Origin: Megalobrama amblycephala
Taxonomy: Eukaryota; Chordata; Actinopteri; Cypriniformes; Xenocyprididae
Assembly (NCBI RefSeq): GCF_018812025.1
Contig: NC_063049.1
Span: 3,596,917-3,660,916 of the forward strand
DNA length: 64,000 nucleotides
Reading direction: 5' to 3'
A model generated the notes under the pieces. That model did not search any database. It was not told where the DNA came from and saw nothing but the letters and a program-made list of their open reading frames with translations. Below are positions 33,774 through 45,000 of the stretch, piece after piece (position 1 is the first letter of the stretch; every line of letters starts with the position of its first letter). The translations under genes were made by a program, and so were the position numbers.

Positions 33774-35094
33774 ATTAACATTTGAACTCTCTCTTGCAAA
33801 ATTAACATCCCCATCCGAGACACAATCACACCGAGTCAATCACTCCTCAGCATTGCCTTAATCTACATTTCTCTTCCTTCACCCCCTCTTCCCCCATCTC
33901 TTCTCTCTACATGCAGAGATGACCTGAAATTCATCCAAAATCTATATGGATTAATGTGAACAGTTATCATACAACGTTATACATGTTTGGTATCATTTGA
34001 AATGTCTCAGAGCGACTGGTACAAAGGTCTTATTCCCATAGAAGTAAACCAGAAGGTAATAAAGGTTTAAAGATTTTAGAGATATTTTGCTCTCTGTAAT
34101 GGGTGTGTCCACCTTCACCGGGTCTTTCATGCAAATGTCCTTCTGTCCCCAAAAGGTGTAAACTACTCAGTCTAGGACCTTGATTAATGCAAATTCCCAT
34201 TGTGAACTCATGTTTCCATTTGAAAGAAGTTTCTGTCTTGGTCTGAGTATTTAAAGAGATGTTTCAGGAGGCTCAGGGCAATTCTTTGATCAGATCAGCC
34301 CACGTGTGTCTGAAATGTGAAATGTGTATTTTTCTAATGTCAGGTATTCATCTTTTACTCTGTTTCTGAACATTTGATGTTTTGTATTGATCATCTTTGA
34401 AATGATTGTGTGATTGTAATCAAAGTGTTAAAGGAATCCGAATTAACGAGTACAATAAGAATTAAGAGTTAAATAGAATAATCAAATGTCTAGATAAATT
34501 ATCATATAAATGGTCAATAATCAGTTGACATTTTAAACTAAATTTGAGATCATAATAGAGCTCATAATAAAATGGAGTCAGATAAAAGTTTACTTGGAAT
34601 TAAACTACTTTGCCACACTGAAAAGACCGAACGAGCAAGAAACCTTCCCCGTCCTGTGGGAAACCGCCACTGAGCCGATTGGGCCTAACAGGTACTAAAA
34701 TACATCGTTAAAACAGTCATGTGACTGCAGTGGTTCAACTTTAACCCTGGAAGTAAACAATAGCTGTGTCTCATTTCATTTCGAAGGCTGCATCCTCAAG
34801 AGGACGAATCCTGTGAAGGATGCAGTATATGGAGTGTCCTGAGCCAGAATTAAACAAGACATCCTTCGTAGGACACACAGGCAGGAAAGGAAACAGGAAG
34901 TACATCGTTGCTATGCCAACGCATAGTTTAATAAATCTGTAAAGTCATTTGAACAGAAAATGCATTTAATTGTTTTATTTTGGGTAATGTTTGAGGAGCT
35001 GGATTATGTTCAACAGATTTCTGTTACAGAGACAAAGGAGGAGGATATTAAGAAGAACAAAGTTTAAAACAAAAACAAGCATGAAACTACTTAC

Positions 35095-36456
35095 TGTTAC
35101 AGTACAGAAGGGACAGAGACAGGGAATCACAGTTAAGGATGTTTTATTGAAACCAGTATGGATAAACAGCAGTGCAGGTGAGTAGATGGTGAAGTTAATG
35201 ATGATACTTGAAGAGTGGAAAGGTAATACTGTCCTCTTGTGATCGTAGATGCATTAGGTCCTGGAATGACTGGAGATGGAGATCGCTGGAGACAAGGAAC
35301 ACTTGATTATTTTATTTGGAATGACAAATACTGATTAAAGCAACACAGCATCCAAATATTCACAAAGAGCCTATTATGTTTCACCTGACAATACAGACAA
35401 TGCAAATAGTCACAACCATATTAATAAGTAGACTATGGATAAAGATGACATCGTCTTCTCCAGACATGTAGACTGCCTATAATTGCTGACACAGAACAAT
35501 ACCTGGCTGTTTGCTTAGAGGTCTTTTTACTCACTCACACATAGACGAGGAGTCACACGAGGAGAACAGGAGACGCTGGAGACAGATAAGTAGATCGCTG
35601 GGAGTCCTTAAAGGTCCCGTTTTTCGTGGTTTTTTGAAGCTTTGATTGTGTTTATAGTGTGCAATATAACATGTGTTCATGTTTCGCGTGTAAAAAAACA
35701 CAGTATTTTTCACATAATTTACTTATCTGTATACCGCTGTTTCCACTGTCATAAAAACGGGCTGATGACTTCCTTGTTCTATGAAGTCCCTCCTTCAGAA
35801 ATACGTAACGAGTTCTGATTGTGCCAGCGGTTCCTGTGTTGTGATTCGACAGCAGCTTAGCGAACCTTGCCCGGAAAGGTCACGCCTCTTACCATAACGT
35901 GGAGATGCACGCGCTCAGTGTTATTGTAAACATGTCTTTAATTTTACCCTATCAATTTGAGCCGGAATCAGACCCGGTGATTGGACTGCGGGATGAAAAT
36001 AACAGCGTTTCGACGACATGGCGACAAACACACTCTACAAACGCAACTCTTGTGTATTCCTGTGGGCGGAGGTTAATCAAAAAACTGTTTTAGTGACGTC
36101 ATTAAAGAAGGAAGTAGAGGGATGTAGTCCAAACTGGCCGTTCGATGTAGGCGACTTCTGTTAAATAAAATATCTCGCTTGGCATTGAACTTTGAGGTTT
36201 AAAATTTTACAGATTTTATTTATACTCTAACAACAACATTACACACTAACTAAAGTTTGAAACATGGGATCACGAAGAACGGGACCTTTAAGGTAAGCGT
36301 TGATGCAAACAAGACTGGACACTGGAGTGGTGTGTGTGAGTGTTCTTTATACTGATGGTGATGAGGTGCTGATGAGGTGCAGGTGCCGGTGATCAGTACT
36401 CGGGTGATTGAGTGCGCTGTGATTGGTGGACGGTGGAACCTGACGTGTCTGTGGCA
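35095..36456 (-). mobile_element. solo LTR of Gypsy family, split by TTAA element
   Basis: Plus-strand ends TGTTACAGTACAG and CCTGACGTGTCTGTGGCA match the ends of the complete Gypsy LTRs at 40458 and 45205, as do internal stretches (CAGGAGACGCTGGAGACA, GATCAGTACTCGGGTGATTG). Flanks are CTTAC (35090-35094) and CTTAA (36457-36461). Copy C at 63709 shows the unoccupied ACTACTTACATTTAAAC, supporting a CTTAC duplication with one later change. About 682 bp once the nested element is removed, longer than the 450-bp relatives. Confidence 0.8.
35612..36287 (+). mobile_element. TTAA-flanked THAP-type element, copy 2
   Basis: Inverted AGGTCCCG...CGGGACCT ends with TTAA on both sides (35608-35611, 36288-36291). 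It sits at GTCCTT-AAGGTAAG in the LTR, where the complete LTR at 40728 reads GTCCTTGAGGTAAG. A coding remnant (FEPESDPVIGLRDENNSVST, TWRQTHSTNATL) survives at 35955-36050. Position 36000-36001 is the empty TA target of the 4.8-kb insertion in copy 1. Confidence 0.85.
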
Positions 36457-36821
36457 CTTAAATTTAAACACATCTTCACTTGTACATTTGTCGACGCCGC
36501 CATTTATTTTTTATTTTTTTCAAATAAATTACGGTTGTTAACAGCGACGCAAAGAATTGTGGGCTATCTGCAGCAGGGAAGGATACACCTCATGCATCCT
36601 CCGAATTCCTGTGAAAGAAGGACACATTCGAAGGTCACGTTCGGAGTGTCCTACTTAATTTTCTGAAACGATGCAGCCTTCGAAATAAGACACAGCTAAT
36701 GTATGAGAATGACACAGAAGAGAAGATATTGTTGAATGAAGCCTAGTTCCTGTGCAGAATCCGGGTCCTTCAGCCAATAGTTGTAGGAACTATGAAAAGG
36801 TTCCTCTGGTGTGAAAGCCCC

Positions 36822-37311
36822 TCATGACTTGAGTGTGATCTGGACATGCTGCTGAAGAATGAACCTCTGAGGAGCAGCAGAGAACAAGTTGTAAAGCTTC
36901 TGAACTATGACAAAGAAGCTGAAGACATCTACTGACTGCTTTGCTGAATCTGCAACCATTAGATTTAGGGAGTGTGTTCCTCCTGGAGCATAAAGAGCAG
37001 GAGCATCTCTTTCAAGCAGCCTGACCTGCACTCCTTCATGTTGGAGCCATTATCATGTGACTGACCCCTGCAGTCTTGAAAACAGATGCCCAGCTCCTCC
37101 AGCTTGTTCAGAATCAATGAAGATAGGCCAAAGCCAGTGGACTCTGGAGCAGGAAACCCAGAAAGTGCTCTTTAATCTCTGGAGGTGTTGATGTGGAGAC
37201 ACTTCTGACGTTTGTTCCTGGTGACTGATGTATCAGTCTAAAATGACAGAAGAATACTTTGACTGCTTTATTTCTGTCACTATAGTGCTGAGTATTTTCC
37301 CACTTATACAA
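36822..37311 (-). pseudogene. ZMYM1-like hAT remnant in copy B
   Basis: Reads LLERDAPALYAPGGTHSLNL, MVADSAKQSVDVFSFF and KLYNLFSAAPQRFILQQHVQ, with further frameshifted sequence upstream to about 37310. Collinear with the remnant at 15695-16240. A 14-bp stretch (GTGGACTCTGGAGC near 37137) is present here and absent in copy A. Confidence 0.75.
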
Positions 37312-37630
37312 ACAATGAGTTCATTTTAGATTGTTTTCCTCAAGTAGGTAGTGTGATTTTCACCAGAGTCTGACACGGTCATTTAAAACTGGATCATACT
37401 TTGTAAGATATTCTGCCTCTTTCAGAAACTGCTGTTGTTTGGACTGTTGATGGAGTCTGCTGATCCTCTGAGAGCAAGGTTTCTTTCAGACAATGATTGA
37501 ATGATGCTGATCAAGTGAGTGAGTCCCTCTCTCCATCGATCTGCTCTGCTTGAGAGATCTGTCGCAGTGTGGTCTGCTGATTTTCCTGCTTTACAGTTTT
37601 TTTATTCACTTTGGTACTATTTTCACATGT

Positions 37631-38301
37631 AAGTATATATTTTCAAAACTCCAATCTGATCACACTTGTAACAGCAAAACCTGATCTCATGCTTTCATTC
37701 AAGTACATTCAATACATATTTCCATTCTTCATAATCACTGTTTCAAACACAAGATCATTGTGATGTAATGAGAACATTTGGTTTAATCACAGAAACACAA
37801 CAGTTTGATCTTTCAGTTTAGTACTTTAAACAATCAGTTCAATAGCAAACAATGTAAGACACATGTTTAAATCACTCTTGATGCTGAAATAATTACAGTT
37901 ACAGGATACAGATTACATTACACACACACTTACATTACCTGAATTACATAATTGATATAAAATCCATAATGTTTGTAATAGTATCTATACAGTGTTATCA
38001 GAAGGTGTGAAGTATGACAGTCATGAGGTTTTGTGTAGAACAGAGTTTGCTGTAATACAGTAAATGATCTTGCTGTATATGACTGAATCTATACTATAGT
38101 TGATCTTTATAAGGGTGAGTTACAGTAATGTGTCGGTCTCTACCATGGTAATCTGTTTACAGTGTCACATGACATACAAACTGTAATGTAAAATGCTGTA
38201 TTTGATGTCATCTGTCTCTCTTCTACTGATGTATCTCTGATCAATCTGTTGTTATACAGTTATTGACTGTTGCTCTGTTCACAAATTGCAAATCTCTTTG
38301 C

Positions 38302-38357
<56 letters not shown>

Positions 38358-38370
38358 ATCACTCATCATG

Positions 38371-38406
<36 letters not shown>

Positions 38407-38526
38407 ATTCTGACATGATATTTCAGTGACAGTATTAATGTAATGAAGAGACTCTATAACATCTCACTGTCACTGATTCATCATGAGCTCAAAGCATTAT
38501 GGGTAGAGTCTCTCTGTTCTGATTCA
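37631..38526. other. 3' flank of the NLR gene with CA repeats
   Basis: Non-coding. Two CA microsatellites lie at 38305-38356 and 38373-38404. The NLR transcript must end here or further left; I see no decisive AATAAA on the minus strand. The left edge is where similarity of copy B to copy A ends. Confidence 0.5.
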
Positions 38527-39086
38527 TCAACACAGTTTCACTGATGATTCAAGATAAACCACAAACCCAGGATAGAGTGGTTGTGTGAATGTGGTCTGGA
38601 CTGTGTGGATGAGGATCATTGTGTCTCCAGAGACGCTGTAGAAGGACAGAGTTCCTGCACTGTGATCCACATACACTCCTGCTCTATAGTGATTCTCCTT
38701 ATTCACTCCTGATCTCCTGCTGATGATGGGCTTTACAGGGAGATCAGTCTTTATGTTATTGTGTATGAATGAGTAACTGGAGGGAGAGCAGATCAAACTC
38801 CAGGACTGATTATTACATCCAAACAAACACTCTTTACCTCCCTTCCTGCTGATGCTCTTATATGACACTGATATATCAACATATTCTCCACTCCACTCAA
38901 TCTCCCAGTAACAGCGTCGATCACACACACTCTCTCTACACAACACCTGAGGATAAACATCAAATCTGTCTGGATGATCAGGATACGACTGAAGCTTTGG
39001 GTAAGTGTTAGTAATCACTGTGTTCCTCTCAGACAGACAGATCCATTTATTCACTGTGTTCAGATCCAGAGTGATCCGATGGGAAT
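38527..39086 (-). CDS. NLR exon 8, B30.2 (PRY-SPRY) domain
   Basis: Starts after CTCCATCAG and ends at TGA 38529-38527. PRY part: [22 protein letters not shown] part: CYWEIEWSG (the W-E-V-E motif), [28 protein letters not shown] and LYPGFVVY. B30.2 domains of this type bind ligands or other proteins. About 185 residues, the usual size. Confidence 0.95.
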
Positions 39087-42000
39087 CTGATGGAGATAAA
39101 ACACATCACAATCAGGAATCATCAATCTGTCCATCTTTTAATCTACACTGTAAACATGATTTCTGCTGCTTGTTAAATGAACTTCATTTAAATGAGTTAA
39201 AGCACACAATTACTGCACATTCTGTCCTGTTTTAATTGAGTAAATCCACTTAAACACGTCAAACTGAAGTTCACTTCATCATTTGTGTTGAACGAACTGA
39301 AACTGGGCAGTTCCCAGCATGCTTTGCTCTGGTCTGGATCTATTCCAGAATCTTGAGTTAAGATCTGACGAGTTCATGTAGGATTTGTCTCAGATCTGAA
39401 CTTGATTTAGGATCTTCTCCTCTCTCACAGAATCTCATCTGTAGTTGTGAATCTTAAAGCCTCCATCAGTTCGGTGATCGACTCTCATCGCTGATCTTCA
39501 TCGTTTATCATTAATAAATGTGACATCATTCTCAGACGGGGATATTTATAGCAGCCGCTTGAATAAAAGACATTTGTCTGTGTCTTCCTTTTTAATTATT
39601 TTCCGTTCATTACACCGATATAAAGTTGGTTTGACATTTGTCAGCTTAAAAACTTCAATAGATCAACAACGATTAAACAAACAAACAAAAAACAGGTTGT
39701 GTTTGAATTGTTTTAAATGTATCAGAGAGCACAATGTAGTTTATGTGTTTAATCTGCAGTATCACAACATACAGTCATAGGCGCCGATTTATGTTTCTGC
39801 CGGTGGGTGCCCAGTAACCCAGATGTTATAGTTTCATTCTTACAACTACATTACAATACAAGTATCGTACCACTATTATATTTTAGACAAATCCGCATTT
39901 TGTTTTAGTATTCCCCATTGGTCTCGTGGTAGAGTTATCGTTAATAGAGTAAGAAATTCACCCGTGCTCTAATTATCATCGGTTCAAATCCGCCCTCGCA
40001 TAGTTTTTTTTTCTAATTAAGATCAAAGAAGTTTATTTATGATTGTATATCAATACCAGGGAACTCAAATGAACGTCAACTGGATGTTTCATTTGAATTC
40101 GAACCAAATCAAGCACATTCTTTTCATGAGTGTTGTCGTGCTCTCGCTGAAATCTGATGATCAGACAGTAACGTTACTTAAAGGTAGCCTACACTGTGTT
40201 ATTTCCTCAGTCAGTCATGAAAGTCAGGTGGTTAAAAGCTTCTGTCAACTTTAAATCCAAGAAAGAAGACCATTTTAGGGACAGGGCAAGGACAGTTTTG
40301 AGTTCTGATTCTGAATCTGAGCAAGCGCGAGAGTGATGGAAATCCGAGTTGAGATTTGTGCTCGCTCGACACTGGATGCACTCTCGACGCGCTCTTGACT
40401 TTTGCCATTAAAATAACGGGTAACACTTTATTTTACAGGGCCATAGTTACACGTTACTGTTACAATACAGATGGCTCGGAGGCAGATGTAAAAGCAAGTA
40501 TGGTTTCTTTATTGATATCAGCAGGCAATGGGTGAGTATATGGCAATTGAAGAGCTTGAAGTGTTGATAGAAGAATAATACTGTCCTTTTGTTGGTCGTA
40601 GGAGGAATCTTGATGAACACACGGATGACTGAAGACTGGGAACACTCACACACAGTTGGAGAAGCACACGAGGGAGACTGGAGACACAGGAGACGTTGGA
40701 AGCAGGTAAGTAGCAGATTGGAGTCCTTGAGGTAAGTACACATGAGTCTGTTGTACGAACGAGACCGGACAAAGACTGTGTGTGAGTGTGTGGTTTATAT
40801 AGTGCTGGTGATAGCTGAGTTGATGATGTGCAGGTGGCGGTGATTAGTACTCCGGTGATTGTGTGCGTGGGTACTGGAGTGAGGTGGAACCTGACGTGTC
40901 TGTGACAGTACCCCCCCTCCCACGGCCCGCTCCTGAGGGCCGAGGACCCCGGCGTCGTGGTGGTCGTCCTCGTGGGCGCGGGGCAGGTCTGTCCTGGTGG
41001 CTGGCGTGGAATGCTTGTAGAAGGTTGGGATCAAGGATATCATTTCTCTGGACCCAAGAGTGCTCCTCAGGACCGTAGCCCTCCCAGTCTACGAGATACT
41101 CTAGGAGACCACCACGGCGCCGGGAGTCCAGAATTTCGTGAACCTCATATGCAGCTCCATCCTCCAGAAGAAGTGGAAGGGGGGGCTCGGCGGCTGCCAC
41201 GTCAGGTTCTGTGGAAGGAGAGACAGAAGGGTGGTGAGGTTTCAACAGAGATACGTGAAATGTGGGATGAATTTTATATTGAGGTGGGAGTTGAAGACGA
41301 TACGTGACAGGGTTGAACTGTTTGAGGATGGTGAATGGGCCAATGAAGCGAGGACTCAGCTTCTTGCAGGGCAGACGCAGCCTGATGTCCCTGGTTGACA
41401 GCCAGACCTTCTGCCCCGGTTGGTAGTTAGGAGCGTTGGAGCGACGAAGGTCGGCTGTCATTCTGCGTCTGCGCAGGGCTCTCTGCAGTTGATGGTGAGC
41501 AGAGTCCCATACCCTCTCGCTCTCCCGGAACCAGTAGTTGACTGCAGGAACGTTGGAGGGTTCCCCGTCCCAGGGGAACAGTGGGGGTTGGTAACCGAGT
41601 ACGCACTGAAACGGTGTTAATCCAGTAGAAGGCTGTCGGAGGGAGTTCTGGGCGTACTCGGCCCAACCCAGGTACTGGTTCCAGGAGTCCTGGTGGCCGT
41701 GACAGAAGGTACGCAGGAAGCGGCTGATCTCCTGGATCTTCCGTTCCGTCTGCCCATTCGACTGAGGGTGGTATCCTGAAGACAGACTGACGGTCACACC
41801 CAGGAGGGACAAGAAGGCTTTCTAGACACGGGAAATTAATTGGGGCCCTCTGTCAGATACGATGTCCTCGGGGATTCCATAATACCGGAAGATGTGGTTG
41901 AACATGAGTTCTGCAGTGGTTAGAGCAGTAGGTGGACCTTGTAGAGGAATTAGACGGCAGGCGTTGGAGAATCGGTCTACTACCACGAGGATACATGTGT

Positions 42001-45000
42001 GACCGTCTGAAGTTGGGAGATCCGTAATAAAATCCACTCCCAGGTGTGACCATGGTCGCTCAGGAACGGACAGAGGATTGAGCTTGCCGGCCGGCAGATG
42101 ACGAGGGCTCTTTGAGATGGCGCACTCCCTGCAGCCCTGCACATACCTTCTGACATCCCTGGTCAAGCTGGGCCACCAGAAGCGCTCTTTCAGCAGAAAG
42201 AGGGTCTCATTGACCCCCGGGTGGCCAGTGCCAAGTGATGAGTGAGCTGCGTGGATGAGTGGAGTGCGTCGTGCTCGGGTGATGTACTGGAGACCTTGAA
42301 GACAACCCGGCGGAGTGTGGGTGGAGACATTGGAGGAGGGCAGAGTTTCTTCGGACCACTGGATGGGGCTCACGAAGATGGATTCTTGAAGGATGGTCTC
42401 GGGAGTTTCATTTTTCTCATCTGGAGCATGGAGACGGGATAAGGCGTCCGCCTTGATATTCTTGGAGCCAGGACGATAGGAAATAGTGAAATCAAACCTT
42501 GAGAAAAACATAGCCCAGCGGGCTTGACGAGGGTTCAGTCTTTTCGCAGCCTTGAGGTACTCCAAGTTTTTGTGGTCGGTTAACACTTGGAAAGGGTGGT
42601 TGGCTCCCTCCAACCAATGCCTCCATTCCTCCAGAGCAAGCTTGACGGCCAGGAGCTCGCGGTCACCGATGTCGTAGTTGACCTCCGCCGGGTTGAGCTT
42701 GCGGGAGAAGGCGGCGCATGGGTGGAGTCTACTTGGTTGCCCCTGCTGCTGTGAGAGTACCGCTCCCACTCCTGTGGTGGAGGCGTCCACCTCCACGATG
42801 AAAGGTAGGTCTGGGTTAGGGTGGACGAGGAGGGGAGCAGTGGTGAAGGCGTGTTTGAGGGTCTCGAAGGCTTTGGTGGCATCTTCGGACCAGGACAGAG
42901 ACTTGGGCTGATGTCGGAGGAGGTTGGTGAGTGGACTGATGATGGAACTGTAGTTTCTGATGAATCGGCGGTAGAAATTGGCGAAGCCTAGGAAGCGTTG
43001 GAGTTCTTTAATGGTTGTAGGAGTCGGCCAGGATCTGATGGCTTCTACCTTCCCCTCGTCCAGCCGGATGCCACTGTGATCGATGAAGTATCCCAGGAAA
43101 TGGACAGACGACTGATGGAAGGAGCATTTCTCTGCCTTGAGGAACAGTTGGAATTGCCGTAAGCGTTTGAGGACCTCCGCAACGTGGTGGTGATGTTTGG
43201 CCATGCTCCAGGAGTAAATAAGGATGTCATCGATATACACTAGTACAAACTTGTGGAGAAACTCCCGGAGCACCTCATGGATGAAATCCTGGAACACAGA
43301 GGGGGCATTGACAAGGCCATAGGGCATGACCAGATATTCATAATGGCCGGTGGGCGTGACAAAGGCGGTCTTCCACTCATCCCCCTCGCGTATCCGGATG
43401 AGGTTGTACACGCTGCAGAGGTCCAGCTTCGTGAACACAGTGGCACCACGGAGATGTTCCAGGGCCGCTGGGACGAGGGGAAGTGGATAGTGGAACTTGA
43501 CGGTGATTTTGTTGAGAGAGCGATAATCGATACAGGGCCGCAAGCCTCCGTCCTTTTTGGCCACGAAGAAAAAGCTGGAAGCAGCAGGGGAAGTAGACGG
43601 GCGGATGTATCCTTGATTAAGGGCCTCTTCAATATATTCCTCCATGGCCTTCTCCTCCGGCACTGAAAGGGGGTAGATCCTTCCCCGTGGCACTGGCTCA
43701 CCCGGTAACAGATCGATGGCACAGTCCCATGGCTGGTGTGGAGGTAGCTTGGAGGCTCGTTGCGGGCAGAAGACGTCACTGAAGGGGGCGTAACAGGATG
43801 GAATGTCAATGGAGCGTTTCTCGATGGGGCTTGCGATGGAGGTAGCGCAGACAGAGATTTCTTTGGAACGTGGAGATTGGAGAACTGGAAACCCGGAGAA
43901 GCACTTGGAGAAACAGTGTTCGCCCCACTTCAGGATCTCCCCCGTGCGCCAGGAGATGGTAGGACTGTGCTGTTCGAGCCATGGGCGCCCTAGAACCATG
44001 TCAGCGGTGGAATCCTCCAGAACCAGCAGATGGATGTCTTCAACGTGTAGAATACCCACACGGAGCTGCAGAGGTCCCACACAGCGACTGATCTTCTTGC
44101 GATAAGGGGCTTTCCGGTGATGGAGTGGACTTGGTAGATGGTCGGCGAGGGCGAGGTTTTGAGTTTGAGTTGTCGGCAGAGGGCACCGGAGATGAAGTTC
44201 CCTGCTGACCCTGAATCGAGGAGCGCCACCACTGGAACGGATACATTTACAGCGGTAAGGTTTACAACAGTAGTGAGTGGTTTCATCTTCTTAATGGAGG
44301 GAATGATGGCACTCACCAGAGGTCGTGGAGGATGGATTGGGCATGCAGAGAGCACATGCCCAGGAGCACCGCAGTATAAGCACAGATTCAGGGTCAGCCT
44401 TCGTTGACGTTCGGTGGGTGAGAGGCGTGAATTGTCGACTTGCATGGGCTCGCTGGCTGGTTCTGGGGAGCTGACAGGCTCTGATCGACGGAGGAAGATG
44501 TTAGGAAGTGGCTGGCCCTGGTGCTCTTCGAGACACGACTGCATACGAGTGCCTACGCGGATGGCGAGTTGGATGAAGCGTTCGAGGCCGATGGAGTCCT
44601 CGTATGCAGCGAGATGCAACCGCAACTTAGGCTCCAACCCTTGATGGTACGAGGTGATGAGGGCTTGTTCATTCCATCCACTGCTAGCGGCTAGCGTACG
44701 GAACTGCAAAGCATAATCACTCACAGACTTAGATCCTTGTTTTAAATTATAGAGTTTCTCACCAACTGATGAATCAGAGAGGGGTTTTCCAAAGACCTTG
44801 CGGAAATGGGCGACGAAGGCAGAATAGGATTTTACCACGGGACCTTTCTGAATCCAGAGTGAGTCTGCCCAGTGGAGAGCTTTGCCTTGCAGTTGCGAGA
44901 TGATGAAGGCGATCTTAGCTGTGTCGGTGGGGTAGAGTTGCGATTGCATCTCCAGGACCAGCTCACATTGCAGGAGGAATCCGCTGCAATCCTCCGCCGA

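Larger units (their letters stand above)
34761..36698. mobile_element. MITE with GGCTGCATCC-type ends, interrupted
   Basis: TAGCTGTGTCTCATTTCATT at the left and its counterpart CGAAATAAGACACAGCTA at the right are inverted, with TTCGAAGGCTGCATC/GATGCAGCCTTCGAA inside. It carries the solo LTR. The same element starts at 63339 in copy C and runs off the window. The flanking 8 bp do not match, so the duplication is lost. Confidence 0.75.
33776..37630 (-). mobile_element. large repeat copy B (with nested insertions)
   Basis: Similarity to copy C (62356 on) starts at AACATTTGAACTCTCTCTTG. It continues through 34760, a MITE, the ACTACTTAC site at 35094, and again after the solo LTR. The hAT remnant at 36830-37310 matches copy A. 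Nested content: MITE 34761-36698, solo LTR 35095-36456, TTAA element 35612-36287. Confidence 0.8.

Noticed and set aside
43253..43666. Plus-strand open frame of 137 codons
   Set aside because: Lies opposite the Gypsy RT coding sequence, so it is a shadow of that frame.
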